Assembly: GCF_000331535.1 (NCBI RefSeq)
Contig: NZ_AMZN01000056.1
Span: 1 to 49,307 of the forward strand
Source: Fulvivirga imtechensis AK7
Lineage (GTDB): Bacteria; Bacteroidota; Bacteroidia; Cytophagales; Cyclobacteriaceae
Length of the DNA: 49,307 nucleotides
Direction of reading: 5' to 3'
Numbering within the stretch: the stretch's first letter is position 1; the number at the start of each line of letters is the position of its first letter. The translations under genes and the position numbers were made by a program. Below the pieces are notes generated by a model, which saw only the letters and a program-made list of their open reading frames with translations, did not search any database and had not been told where the DNA came from. Positions 17,475 through 25,635 of the stretch are shown piece after piece.

Positions 17475-18302
17475 ATGGATAACTCATTTATACAACAGAT
17501 TTACAAAGTCCATCAGGAATGTACCCGTTGTCCCTCTTCTGCTGATATTAAGCGTTTCTTTTCGGATCTTCTTGGAGTGCTTTTTCCCAATTTCGCCAGT
17601 AAACCTGTGCATTCACTGACGGAACTCGAAGAACGCGTTATCGTTCTTCGAAAAGACATGGAATCCATTTTGTATAGCAATCTGGTTAAAGGAAGTAATG
17701 ATCCCCAAAAGATCATAGATACTTTTTTTGATAAGATGCCAGAGGTATATGACCGACTACAGAAAGATATCGATGCCACTTATGAGGGAGACCCTGCCGC
17801 ACGCAGCCGTGAAGAAGTAGTGAGGGCATATCCCGGCTTTTATGCCATAGCAGCGTACCGGGTGGCTCATCTGCTTGCTCGTTTAGGGGTAAGTACCGTA
17901 CCTCGCCTGATCACCGAACATGCACACAGCAAAACCGGCATTGACATACACCCAAAAGCTACCATTGGTGAGTATTTTTGCATAGACCACGGCACTGGTA
18001 TCGTTATTGGCGAAACCACCATAATAGGTGATCGGGTTAAAATATACCAGGGAGTAACACTTGGAGCCCTCAGCGTGAGTAAGAGAGATGCCGAAAGACA
18101 AAGACACCCTACGATAGAGGACAACGTGGTCATATATTCCGGGGCAACCATACTAGGAGGAGAGACGATTATCGGCCATAATTCCATTATTGGCGGCAAT
18201 GTTTGGCTTACCAGAAGTGTACCTGCATACTCCAAGGTATATTACCAGGCACATATGCACAATAGCAAAGACGACACAACTGATTTAATAATTTTGAAAT
18301 AA
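17475..18302 (+). CDS. cysE: Serine O-acetyltransferase
   Basis: The protein has 275 residues. It transfers acetyl from acetyl-CoA to L-serine, the first step of cysteine synthesis. A helical N-terminal region (1-135) is followed by a left-handed beta-helix with hexapeptide repeats (IDIHPKATIGEYFCIDHGTG, VIGETTIIGDRVKIYQGVTL, NSIIGGNVWLTRSVP). The active-site His lies in IDHGTG. Only 9 bp separate its stop from cysM, so the two form an operon and catalyse consecutive steps. A MITE ends just 14 bp upstream and may have supplied or displaced the promoter. The N-terminal CTRCPSS segment is Cys-rich for this family. Confidence 0.95.
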   Translation: MDNSFIQQIYKVHQECTRCPSSADIKRFFSDLLGVLFPNFASKPVHSLTELEERVIVLRKDMESILYSNLVKGSNDPQKIIDTFFDKMPEVYDRLQKDIDATYEGDPAARSREEVVRAYPGFYAIAAYRVAHLLARLGVSTVPRLITEHAHSKTGIDIHPKATIGEYFCIDHGTGIVIGETTIIGDRVKIYQGVTLGALSVSKRDAERQRHPTIEDNVVIYSGATILGGETIIGHNSIIGGNVWLTRSVPAYSKVYYQAHMHNSKDDTTDLIILK

Positions 18303-18311
18303 ATACACTTT

Positions 18312-19190
18312 ATGACCATTTTCGATTTAATTGGGAATACTCCTTTGGTAAAGATCAGCAGAATACCTGTTTCAAAAGGGGTAACTATATATGCAAAGCT
18401 TGAAGGGCAGAATCCTGGCGGTAGTGTAAAGGACAGAGCTGCGTATAATATGATAAAAAGCGCGTTGGAGCGTGGAAATATTTCAAAAGGAGACAGGTTG
18501 GTGGAAGCTACCAGCGGTAATACCGGAATAGCGCTGGCCATGATCGCCAGGTTTATGGGGGTACACATGACTTTAATTATGCCTGACAACTCAACCCCTG
18601 AGCGGGTAAAGGCCATGAAAGCGTATGGAGCTGAAGTAATACTTACTCCTGCAGATAAAACAATAGAATACTCCAGGGAGCTGGCTGAAAAAATGGCGGA
18701 TGAAGAAGGTTATTTTATGCTCAATCAGTTTGCTAATGAGGATAACTACCGCATGCATTATGCCACCACCGGCCCCGAAATATGGAAAGATACCCAGGGG
18801 AAAGTAACACATTTTGTGTCCGCCATGGGTACTACAGGCACTATTATGGGTGTTTCCAGGTACTTAAAAGAACAAAATTCTAATATACAAATTGTGGGCA
18901 CACAACCTACGGAGGGCTCCAGTATACCAGGTATCAGAAGGTGGTCGCCCGAATTTTTACCGAAAATTTTTGAGCCTAAACGTGTGGACAGAACAGTAGA
19001 TGTAAGTGAGGCCGAGGCAACGGTAATGACCCGCAGATTGGCCACCGAAGAGGGTATTTTGGCAGGTATGAGTAGCGGGGGCGCTTTGGCCGCGGCCCTC
19101 ACAATTGCCAATGAGCTTAAAAATGGCGTGATCGTATTCATCGTTTGCGACCGTGGAGACAGATATCTTAGCTCAGATTTATTTGCATAA
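18312..19190 (+). CDS. cysM: Cysteine synthase B (O-acetylserine sulfhydrylase)
   Basis: The protein has 292 residues, fold-type II PLP enzyme. The PLP lysine lies in GGSVKDRAAYN, the substrate loop is TSGNTGIAL, and the phosphate-binding loop is GTTGTIMG. It makes L-cysteine from O-acetylserine (product of the upstream cysE) and sulfide or thiosulfate. CysM rather than CysK is favoured by the short length and the EGSSIPGIRRW segment. The protein ends at ACDRGDRYLSSDLFA-like sequence (VCDRGDRYLSSDLFA), as in other CysM. The operon ends here; a hairpin and a new promoter follow. Confidence 0.94.
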   Translation: MTIFDLIGNTPLVKISRIPVSKGVTIYAKLEGQNPGGSVKDRAAYNMIKSALERGNISKGDRLVEATSGNTGIALAMIARFMGVHMTLIMPDNSTPERVKAMKAYGAEVILTPADKTIEYSRELAEKMADEEGYFMLNQFANEDNYRMHYATTGPEIWKDTQGKVTHFVSAMGTTGTIMGVSRYLKEQNSNIQIVGTQPTEGSSIPGIRRWSPEFLPKIFEPKRVDRTVDVSEAEATVMTRRLATEEGILAGMSSGGALAAALTIANELKNGVIVFIVCDRGDRYLSSDLFA

Positions 19191-19234
19191 TGGTGAACAT
19201 TTTTACCTTGATTGCTCTTATATAGAGAATAAAT

Positions 19235-19265
19235 TGCTTTAGTGCATATTAAAGCAATATCTTTG
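19235..19265 (+). promoter_or_regulatory. Bacteroidota-type promoter of the serine hydrolase gene
   Basis: TTG (19235-19237), a 20-bp spacer and TATCTTTG (19258-19265) match the -33/-7 consensus exactly. The expected transcript start near 19272 leaves about 16 nt before the TTG start. An 8-bp inverted repeat (attgcttt / aaagcaat, 19233-19258) overlaps the spacer and could end the cysM transcript or bind a regulator. Confidence 0.7.
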
Positions 19266-19287
19266 TACCGTCAAAAGGAATTAGGAT

Positions 19288-20529
19288 TTGAAGAAGAGGT
19301 ATATATTTTCTATTCTGCTGTTTTTTTTCGGCATAAGTTTTATACTGATATTCAGTTCATCTAGTAGTAATACTGCTAGAAAGCCTTTTGGGGAGCCTGA
19401 AATAATAAAACCGGCTCAATACCAGCCTACAAATGATGACAAAGCTTTTCTAACGCTCTTTGAAGCCTATTTGGAGGGTGCTTTTATAAAAACAAACACT
19501 CCCGGAGCCTCATTGGCCATTGTAAAGGATGGAACTGTTATCTACCAAAAAGCTTTTGGTGTAAAGTCAGCCGGAGGTAAAGACTCCGTAGATATAGACA
19601 CACGCTTTCGAATTGCCTCGGTATCCAAGGGCTTCTCCGCTGTGTTGGCTGGTTTGGTTGCCAGAGACAGCCTTTTATGTTGGGACGATAATATGATCCA
19701 TTACCTGAAATACCCCGTTCAAGGTAAAATGAAGGATATTACGATTAGAAATATTCTTTCCCACACCTGTGGCTTTCAGTATCAGGCTTATAGCACATTA
19801 GTTGAGGACGAGCTGCCCCGGGATGCAATAATTTCCAGATTGCTTACCCTAAAATTATCCCGCCATCCCGGAGATATACATAGCTACCAAAATGTAGCCT
19901 ATAGCTTAATAGAGCCAATTTTAGAATCAATTTATGACAGGCCCTTCACTGAGTTGATGACCGATCAGATATTTACGCCTTTGGGTATGTCACATACCAC
20001 AATAAGCTATGACTCTATGATCAATGGGGTTAATGTGGCTATGCCGCATGGTTACCGCAGAGGAGCCTTCGTTCCTGCCACCATTAAGTCCAGCTACTAC
20101 AATGTGGCTGCTGCAGGAGGTATTAATTCCAGTATAAGTGATATGGCGCAATGGCTTCGGGCTATGCTGGGCTATCGCCCTGAAGTTGTTCCACATGAAG
20201 TGCTTGACCAGGTATTTGAGCCAGTTATAAGCATGAGAGTAAAAAATCCGTACTTCAGCCAGTTGTACAAGCCCAGAAGCGGATACTATGGCATGGGCTG
20301 GAGAATTATAGAATATCCGGAAGACACTATCATCTACCATGGTGGATATGCCAATGGGTATAAGAGCGGAATAGCTTTTGACAGGGACAAAAAGATCGGC
20401 ATCTGCGTACTCACTAATGCTCCCAGCAAATTCTCCAACCTCGTTCTTACGCAGTTCTTTACTATGTACAACGAATACTTTGAGCAGAAAAAAAACTTTA
20501 ACGGTACCGATCTGGTTGTGATGAATTAA
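19288..20529 (+). CDS. Serine hydrolase, beta-lactamase class C / PBP4-like family
   Basis: The protein has 413 residues from TTG 19288. An in-frame stop lies two codons upstream and no ATG follows before the catalytic region, so TTG is the likely start. An N-terminal membrane anchor or signal (KRYIFSILLFFFGISFILIF) exports it. The class C triad is present: S-x-x-K in RIASVSKGFS, Y-x-N in SYQNVAY, and the HGG box in YHGGYANGYKSG. Members are DD-peptidases, esterases or beta-lactamases; the substrate cannot be told here. It is monocistronic with its own promoter and converges on the permease operon (34-bp gap). Confidence 0.9.
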   Translation: MKKRYIFSILLFFFGISFILIFSSSSSNTARKPFGEPEIIKPAQYQPTNDDKAFLTLFEAYLEGAFIKTNTPGASLAIVKDGTVIYQKAFGVKSAGGKDSVDIDTRFRIASVSKGFSAVLAGLVARDSLLCWDDNMIHYLKYPVQGKMKDITIRNILSHTCGFQYQAYSTLVEDELPRDAIISRLLTLKLSRHPGDIHSYQNVAYSLIEPILESIYDRPFTELMTDQIFTPLGMSHTTISYDSMINGVNVAMPHGYRRGAFVPATIKSSYYNVAAAGGINSSISDMAQWLRAMLGYRPEVVPHEVLDQVFEPVISMRVKNPYFSQLYKPRSGYYGMGWRIIEYPEDTIIYHGGYANGYKSGIAFDRDKKIGICVLTNAPSKFSNLVLTQFFTMYNEYFEQKKNFNGTDLVVMN

Positions 20530-20563
20530 TTGCTTCCCGGTTGTAGTTTTTGGCTTACCTATA

Positions 20564-22936
20564 TCACTCGTTCCGCAGGCTGTCGACAGGATTTGCTTTT
20601 GCAGCATTAACAGATTGCAAGCTGATCAATAACCACGTGGGAATGATTGCAAGTACCGCCCCTGCAATGAAGACCCATACCTGAAGCTCAATATGATAAG
20701 CAAAATCAGCCAGCCACATATCAGCAAAGTACCATGCTACGGGCACTGAAAGTATAAAAGCAATCAATACAAGCCTAACAAACTGCCTGCTCAATAGTGT
20801 GACAATATTTTGCCAGCTTGCTCCCAGCACTTTTCTAATACCTATTTCCTTGGTTTTCCGTTCTACCGTGTATGAACAAAGACCTGTCAGCCCCAGCAGG
20901 GATAGAATAATTGCCACACAAGTGAGTAAACCCATGGCCTTAGCCAATCTCTTATCTTTTTCGAGCATTTTTTCATAATTCTGATCAAGAAAAGCGTACT
21001 CAAACCCGGCTTCAGAATTACGCTTATGCCATAAGCTTTCAATATTTTTCAGAAGACTTTGTACTTCTACATTCTTTTCTGTTTTTACCAACAGTGTATT
21101 CTCATCAGGGTGCATATTATTGCGGTTAAACAGCAGCAGTGGGCTTATCTTATCTCTTATCGATTTAAAATGAAAATCGCTGACCACTCCTATGATTTCG
21201 AAGCGATCATCAAATATCTGGCCCACAGGGTCAGTTAAGCCAAGCAATTCTACTGCCTGTTGGTTAAGAATAACGGCTGCAGTGTCTGCTTTCCTTTCCC
21301 TGTCAAAATTCCTTCCTTTTACAACCATCAGCTCTAAGATCGGCACAAGATCAGCATCGCCTGACATATGTTCAAAATTCAGATGTTTTCCATCTTCCAC
21401 CAGGGAAAAAACATTACTGCCCTGATCTCCGGGTGTACGATCGGTAATACTGGCAGCCACAACCCCGCTTATATTTAGCACCTCCTTTCTTAGCTCTTCC
21501 TGCGCAGGGATGGCATGAAGGTTTTTGATAATGATGCTGTTCTCCTGGTCAAAACCCAAATCTTTGTTTTTTACAAAGTCAAGTTGTTGGTAAATTACTA
21601 ACGAACCAATGATAAGCGCAATACTAGTGGCAAACTGTAAAACGACCAATATATTCCTCAAAAACCCTGGGCGACCTGAAGCATGGGTTACCTGCATTAC
21701 CCTGGAAGGTGAGAATCGACTGAGGTAAAATGAAGGATAGGCCGCGGATAAAACACCAACTATCAATGCAAAGGTTAGAAGCAGCATCAGCCCATTTAAA
21801 TTGGTAAAAATACCAATATCGAGGCTGGTACCAACAAAACTATTAGACAGAATGATGAGAAGCTCCGTTAATCCCATGGCAAAAATTATAGCCAGCAAGA
21901 TGATAACCATTGATTCCATCATAAACTGACTTATCAACTGCCACTTCCCGGAGCCCAGGGTTTTGCGTATACCGACTTCTGTTGCTCTTCGAATGGCCTG
22001 TGCCGTAGAAAGGTTGATAAAATTAAAACCTGCTATCGCGACTATCAGAAAGCCAGTTACGGAAAAAATAATAATATTGGTAAAATCACCTCCCGTGAAA
22101 GGTTCAAACTTAAGCTTGGCATCGAAATAAATATCAGCCAGCGGAAAGACATAGAATCTATAACCTGATTCGGAGGGATACCAATCCTCAAACTGCACAT
22201 CAGCATTGAATACAACTTCCGGGAAAATGGTGCTTTTCACGAAATCCTTCATTTGTTGCTCTATCTCCCGCTTTGAAACAGCTCCATTAACCTTTATGTA
22301 AGTCATAGGACCAATATTCCACCAGGGGTTCGAGTAATCAACATCATTGTTTGCCATATAGATGTCGCTTTTCAGATGAGTTAACATCTCCGAATCATCG
22401 AACACGCCCGTTATTTCATACTGAATCTGTTGCCCGTCAAAAGTGATCAGTTTACCGACAGCAGGTTGGTCGCCAAACAGCTTATCCGCCAAATCTCTAT
22501 TAATAACAATCGTATTTGGCTTAGTCATCATAACCGATGACGCACCCTCCACGAAAGGGTAGTCAAATATTTGGAAGAAGCTGGAATCAACCATGGAGAC
22601 CCGGTTGACACGTACTTTTATGTCTTCGCATTTGATCACTGAAGGCCCCATGGGAGTTACCTTTGTGGCATGTTTTACCCATGATTGCTCCCTGAGGCTG
22701 GAAGCCAAAACCCGCGATCCTCCTGCAAAATCACCAATACCGAAGAATTTTGTGCTAATCCTATATATCTTATCGTGTTCGGAAAAATGCTTATCATAGC
22801 TCAGCTCGCGGTGGACATAGAGGATAACCAGCATGGCACAAGCCATACCTATGCCCAACCCAAAAATATTGATACCGGCATGGTATTTATCCCTGAGGAT
22901 ATTTCGAAGAGCTATTTTGATATAATTTTTTAACAT
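20564..22936 (-). CDS. MacB-like ABC transporter permease 1
   Basis: The permease has 790 residues from ATG 22936 (MLKNYIKIALRNILRDKYHA). A longer frame would translate the 14-bp repeats upstream and is rejected. It has the usual layout: N-terminal helix (about 20-40), periplasmic MacB_PCD domain, an FtsX block near residue 285-410 (ATEVGIRKTLGSGKWQL), a fifth helix near 430, a second PCD and a C-terminal FtsX block (RKTKEIGIRKVLGASWQNIV). Such duplicated-FtsX proteins work as dimers with a separate MacB-type ATPase to push substrates through adaptor and TolC. It is last of four tandem paralogues; gap to the next is 101 bp. Confidence 0.93.
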   Translation of the reverse strand: MLKNYIKIALRNILRDKYHAGINIFGLGIGMACAMLVILYVHRELSYDKHFSEHDKIYRISTKFFGIGDFAGGSRVLASSLREQSWVKHATKVTPMGPSVIKCEDIKVRVNRVSMVDSSFFQIFDYPFVEGASSVMMTKPNTIVINRDLADKLFGDQPAVGKLITFDGQQIQYEITGVFDDSEMLTHLKSDIYMANNDVDYSNPWWNIGPMTYIKVNGAVSKREIEQQMKDFVKSTIFPEVVFNADVQFEDWYPSESGYRFYVFPLADIYFDAKLKFEPFTGGDFTNIIIFSVTGFLIVAIAGFNFINLSTAQAIRRATEVGIRKTLGSGKWQLISQFMMESMVIILLAIIFAMGLTELLIILSNSFVGTSLDIGIFTNLNGLMLLLTFALIVGVLSAAYPSFYLSRFSPSRVMQVTHASGRPGFLRNILVVLQFATSIALIIGSLVIYQQLDFVKNKDLGFDQENSIIIKNLHAIPAQEELRKEVLNISGVVAASITDRTPGDQGSNVFSLVEDGKHLNFEHMSGDADLVPILELMVVKGRNFDRERKADTAAVILNQQAVELLGLTDPVGQIFDDRFEIIGVVSDFHFKSIRDKISPLLLFNRNNMHPDENTLLVKTEKNVEVQSLLKNIESLWHKRNSEAGFEYAFLDQNYEKMLEKDKRLAKAMGLLTCVAIILSLLGLTGLCSYTVERKTKEIGIRKVLGASWQNIVTLLSRQFVRLVLIAFILSVPVAWYFADMWLADFAYHIELQVWVFIAGAVLAIIPTWLLISLQSVNAAKANPVDSLRNE

Positions 22937-22946
22937 GACTTTACTG

Positions 22947-22988
22947 GTTTCTTGTCTCTGGTTTCTTGTCTCTGGTTTCTTGTCTCTG
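22947..22988 (+). repeat. 14-bp tandem array, three perfect units
   Basis: The unit gtttcttgtctctg occurs three times in a row, 10 bp before the permease 1 start codon. A single identical 14-mer lies at 9367-9380. Slippage could change the spacing between permeases 2 and 1. Confidence 0.95.
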
Positions 22989-23037
22989 GTGCCTGGTTGA
23001 CTTGTTTTCAGGTTTTTACAGTTATATTTACCCATTC

Positions 23038-25428
23038 TCATTCATCCCTTAAACTATCCACGGGGTTAGCAGAAGCCGCCTTTAATGATTTGTACCCTGT
23101 GGTAACAATAGCAATGGTGAAAGTTGCAGCCAATGCTATCAGGAATATTCCTGCCCCAAGGTTTATCTTGTATTGATAATTTTGCAGCCAAAGGTCCATC
23201 AGATACCACCCCAATGGAGCAGCGATGATAAAGCCTATCATTACAGGTGTTATAAAATCTCTTGACACCAGCGATAAAATATTCTGCACGGAAGCTCCAA
23301 GAGCTTTCCTGATGCCTATTTCCTTTACTTTTTGATTAGTGGTGAAGGATACGAGTCCGAAAAGCCCGAGACACCCGATGAGTATAGCGATACATGAAAA
23401 GAAAGTAAATACAGTTGCCATTTCTTCTTCTGAATCATACATAGATGCCACTACATCGTCTGCAAACTTATAATCAAATGCATACTCAGGATACACCTGA
23501 TGCCACTCCTTTTTGATGTCTTCCAACTGCTGATGAAGGTTTTGACCGGTAAGTTTGACTGATATTGTTCTGGCTTTGCCTAATCCATTTACTAACATCA
23601 ACGGTTCAAGCTTCACCCGCATATTCCTGGAATAGAAATTCTGCACAACTCCTGTAATAGGCACATCGGTGTGCCAAATGTGAACCATTCTTCCGATGGC
23701 CTCCTGTGGATCGGAAATTCCCGCTAATTTTAAAAATTCTTCATTTACAACTACTCTATTCATGGTGTCCACCGCGTGAAGCCCTTCCCCTGCGATGAGT
23801 CCGATATCATACATATCGAGGTAGTTCTCATCCGCCCACTTTACGTCCATATAATACTCTTTCTCGTCATTATCCAGCTCAATATCAGTAACGGATATCG
23901 ATCCGGAGAGTGGAGTGGTACTGGCAAGACTTACATTTCGAACTCCGGATAGCCTTTCAATGCTGCTTTTTAAAGCTTTTTTCTTCAAAACTTCGCTATC
24001 CGGAACCTTCATAACTATTATGGCATCTGTTTTAAATCCCATATCCGATTCCCGCAAAAACTTCATTTGCGCTATCAATACGAGCGTGCCAATGATGAAA
24101 AATGGCGTAATAATAAACTGAAAAGCCACGAGCATTTTCCTAAGCGACAAACCGGAAGTTTTCATATTCGCCCATTTATTTTTGATGATCACGGCAGGCT
24201 TTAATTTAGCCATCACTATCGATGGATACAATCCCGCCATTATAGTAACTATAATCAATGTGGAAAGCAGGAATAGCTCTATTTTACCATCATTCAACCA
24301 TTTAATAGCCATATCGATCTCAAGAAAAGGATTCAAATAGATAAGCAACAGTTCGGCTAAACCAAGCGAAACTACTATGGCCAACACCACTATAAGGAAG
24401 GTCTCCCCCAGGAATTGTTTAATGAGCTGACCTCTGCTACTGCCCAATACCTTACGAACCCCTACCTCTTTGGACCGCTTGACAGCAACTGCTGTAGATA
24501 TATTGATAAAATTGATACATGCTGTTGCGATAATAAAAAAGGCCACTAACGCCATTGTCAAGATGTTGCCATGACTAACGGTTGAGTATCGGTAGTTGTT
24601 GAAGCGTTTATCAAAATGAAGGTCTTTAAGAGGCTGCAAAAAATACGTAAGCTCATTGTTGTCATCAGGGTATTGCTTTTCCTTAAAGGCCTGCAAGTTA
24701 TTATTCACATGCTCCACAGAGGTTGATCCTTCCAGTAATAAATAGATCTGATCATCACTGCTCACACTGCCCCAACCGTGTTTTTCATAGGCATTTTTGA
24801 TCGTTGCGTATGAGATCAGCATTTCAAAGGGGAAATCACTGTTTCTGGGAACGTCTTCCATAATACCTGCAACCTGAAGTGTTTCTTTCTTGTCCAGCGT
24901 GATATCCCGGCCCATAACATTCACATCACCAAAATATTTCCAGGCCAGCTTTTCAGACAGAATCACTTTATTTGGCTCATCTAACGCTGAAAAATTTCCC
25001 TGCAGCAAAGGCCGGGTGAATATTCCAAAATAATTGGATTCTGTATACGCCACACCTTCATCTTCCTCAAAATATTCCCATTCGTTGAGCTCTTTACTTT
25101 CAACACCTATCAGGTTGTTTCCATATTTATTTGAAATAAAAACCAGCTTATCAATACCTGGTATATCCGCCCTGACAGCATCGGGCATGGGGGGAGGCAC
25201 TCCATTTCCGAAAACACGGTTGCCGTGCTGGTCATTGGAAGCATTAACGATGCGGTATATACGCTCGTAATTGTCGTGATACTGGTCATAGCTCAGTAAG
25301 AAGGTAACCAGCAGGAAAAGTACCAAACTACAGGTGATACCCAGCGATAGACCAAATATATTGATAAAAGAGTTGGTCTTATTTCTCAACAGGTTTCTTA
25401 GTGTTGTTTTTAGATAATTTATAAGCAT
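23038..25428 (-). CDS. MacB-like ABC transporter permease 2
   Basis: The permease has 796 residues with the same order of parts as its neighbours: N-terminal helix, MacB_PCD, FtsX block containing RSKEVGVRKVLGSSRGQLIK, second PCD (GLIAGEGLHAVDTMNR) and C-terminal FtsX block KVKEIGIRKALGASVQNILS. It ends ANPVDSLRDE, the tail shared by all four. In this family the ATPase is a separate subunit. A heptamer array begins 11 bp before its start codon. Sequence divergence from the other three is large, so these are old paralogues rather than recent duplicates, probably with different substrates or forming heterodimers. Confidence 0.93.
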   Translation of the reverse strand: MLINYLKTTLRNLLRNKTNSFINIFGLSLGITCSLVLFLLVTFLLSYDQYHDNYERIYRIVNASNDQHGNRVFGNGVPPPMPDAVRADIPGIDKLVFISNKYGNNLIGVESKELNEWEYFEEDEGVAYTESNYFGIFTRPLLQGNFSALDEPNKVILSEKLAWKYFGDVNVMGRDITLDKKETLQVAGIMEDVPRNSDFPFEMLISYATIKNAYEKHGWGSVSSDDQIYLLLEGSTSVEHVNNNLQAFKEKQYPDDNNELTYFLQPLKDLHFDKRFNNYRYSTVSHGNILTMALVAFFIIATACINFINISTAVAVKRSKEVGVRKVLGSSRGQLIKQFLGETFLIVVLAIVVSLGLAELLLIYLNPFLEIDMAIKWLNDGKIELFLLSTLIIVTIMAGLYPSIVMAKLKPAVIIKNKWANMKTSGLSLRKMLVAFQFIITPFFIIGTLVLIAQMKFLRESDMGFKTDAIIVMKVPDSEVLKKKALKSSIERLSGVRNVSLASTTPLSGSISVTDIELDNDEKEYYMDVKWADENYLDMYDIGLIAGEGLHAVDTMNRVVVNEEFLKLAGISDPQEAIGRMVHIWHTDVPITGVVQNFYSRNMRVKLEPLMLVNGLGKARTISVKLTGQNLHQQLEDIKKEWHQVYPEYAFDYKFADDVVASMYDSEEEMATVFTFFSCIAILIGCLGLFGLVSFTTNQKVKEIGIRKALGASVQNILSLVSRDFITPVMIGFIIAAPLGWYLMDLWLQNYQYKINLGAGIFLIALAATFTIAIVTTGYKSLKAASANPVDSLRDE

Positions 25429-25439
25429 AGTTTATACAG

Positions 25440-25552
25440 TTCTCAGTTCTCTGTTCTCAGTTTTTCAGTTCTCAGTTCTCAGTTCTCAGTTCTCAGTTCT
25501 CAGTTCTCAGTTCTCAGTTTTCAGTTTTCAGTTTTCAGTTCTCAGTTTTCAG
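25440..25552 (+). repeat. Heptamer tandem array, 16 units
   Basis: Units are ttctcag, with ttttcag variants towards the right, one ttctctg and one 8-bp unit; seven consecutive units (25469-25517) are perfect. The array lies 12 bp before the start of permease 2, in its leader. Confidence 0.95.
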
Positions 25553-25565
25553 TTTGTCGGTTATT

Positions 25566-25630
25566 TCAGATTTACTCATATGCGCATTCATGCCCTACAC
25601 CACTCGTGAACCTCCGCTGCGTTACGGTTT
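25566..25630 (+). repeat. Permease-spacer repeat, copy 1
   Basis: About 60 bp resemble 28129-28192: both have ttcagat, then cacc-ctcgtg and acctccgct followed by tacgg. It occurs only in spacers between permease genes here. Confidence 0.75.
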
Positions 25631-25635
25631 CAGAT

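Noticed and set aside
22937-23041. N-terminal extension of permease 1
   Set aside because: The extra 35 residues translate the 14-bp repeats (PETRNQRQETS), and the paralogues all start at the MLKNYIKIALRN-type segment.
25440-25552. CRISPR array
   Set aside because: Units are 7 bp with no spacers and no cas genes are near; it is a simple tandem repeat.
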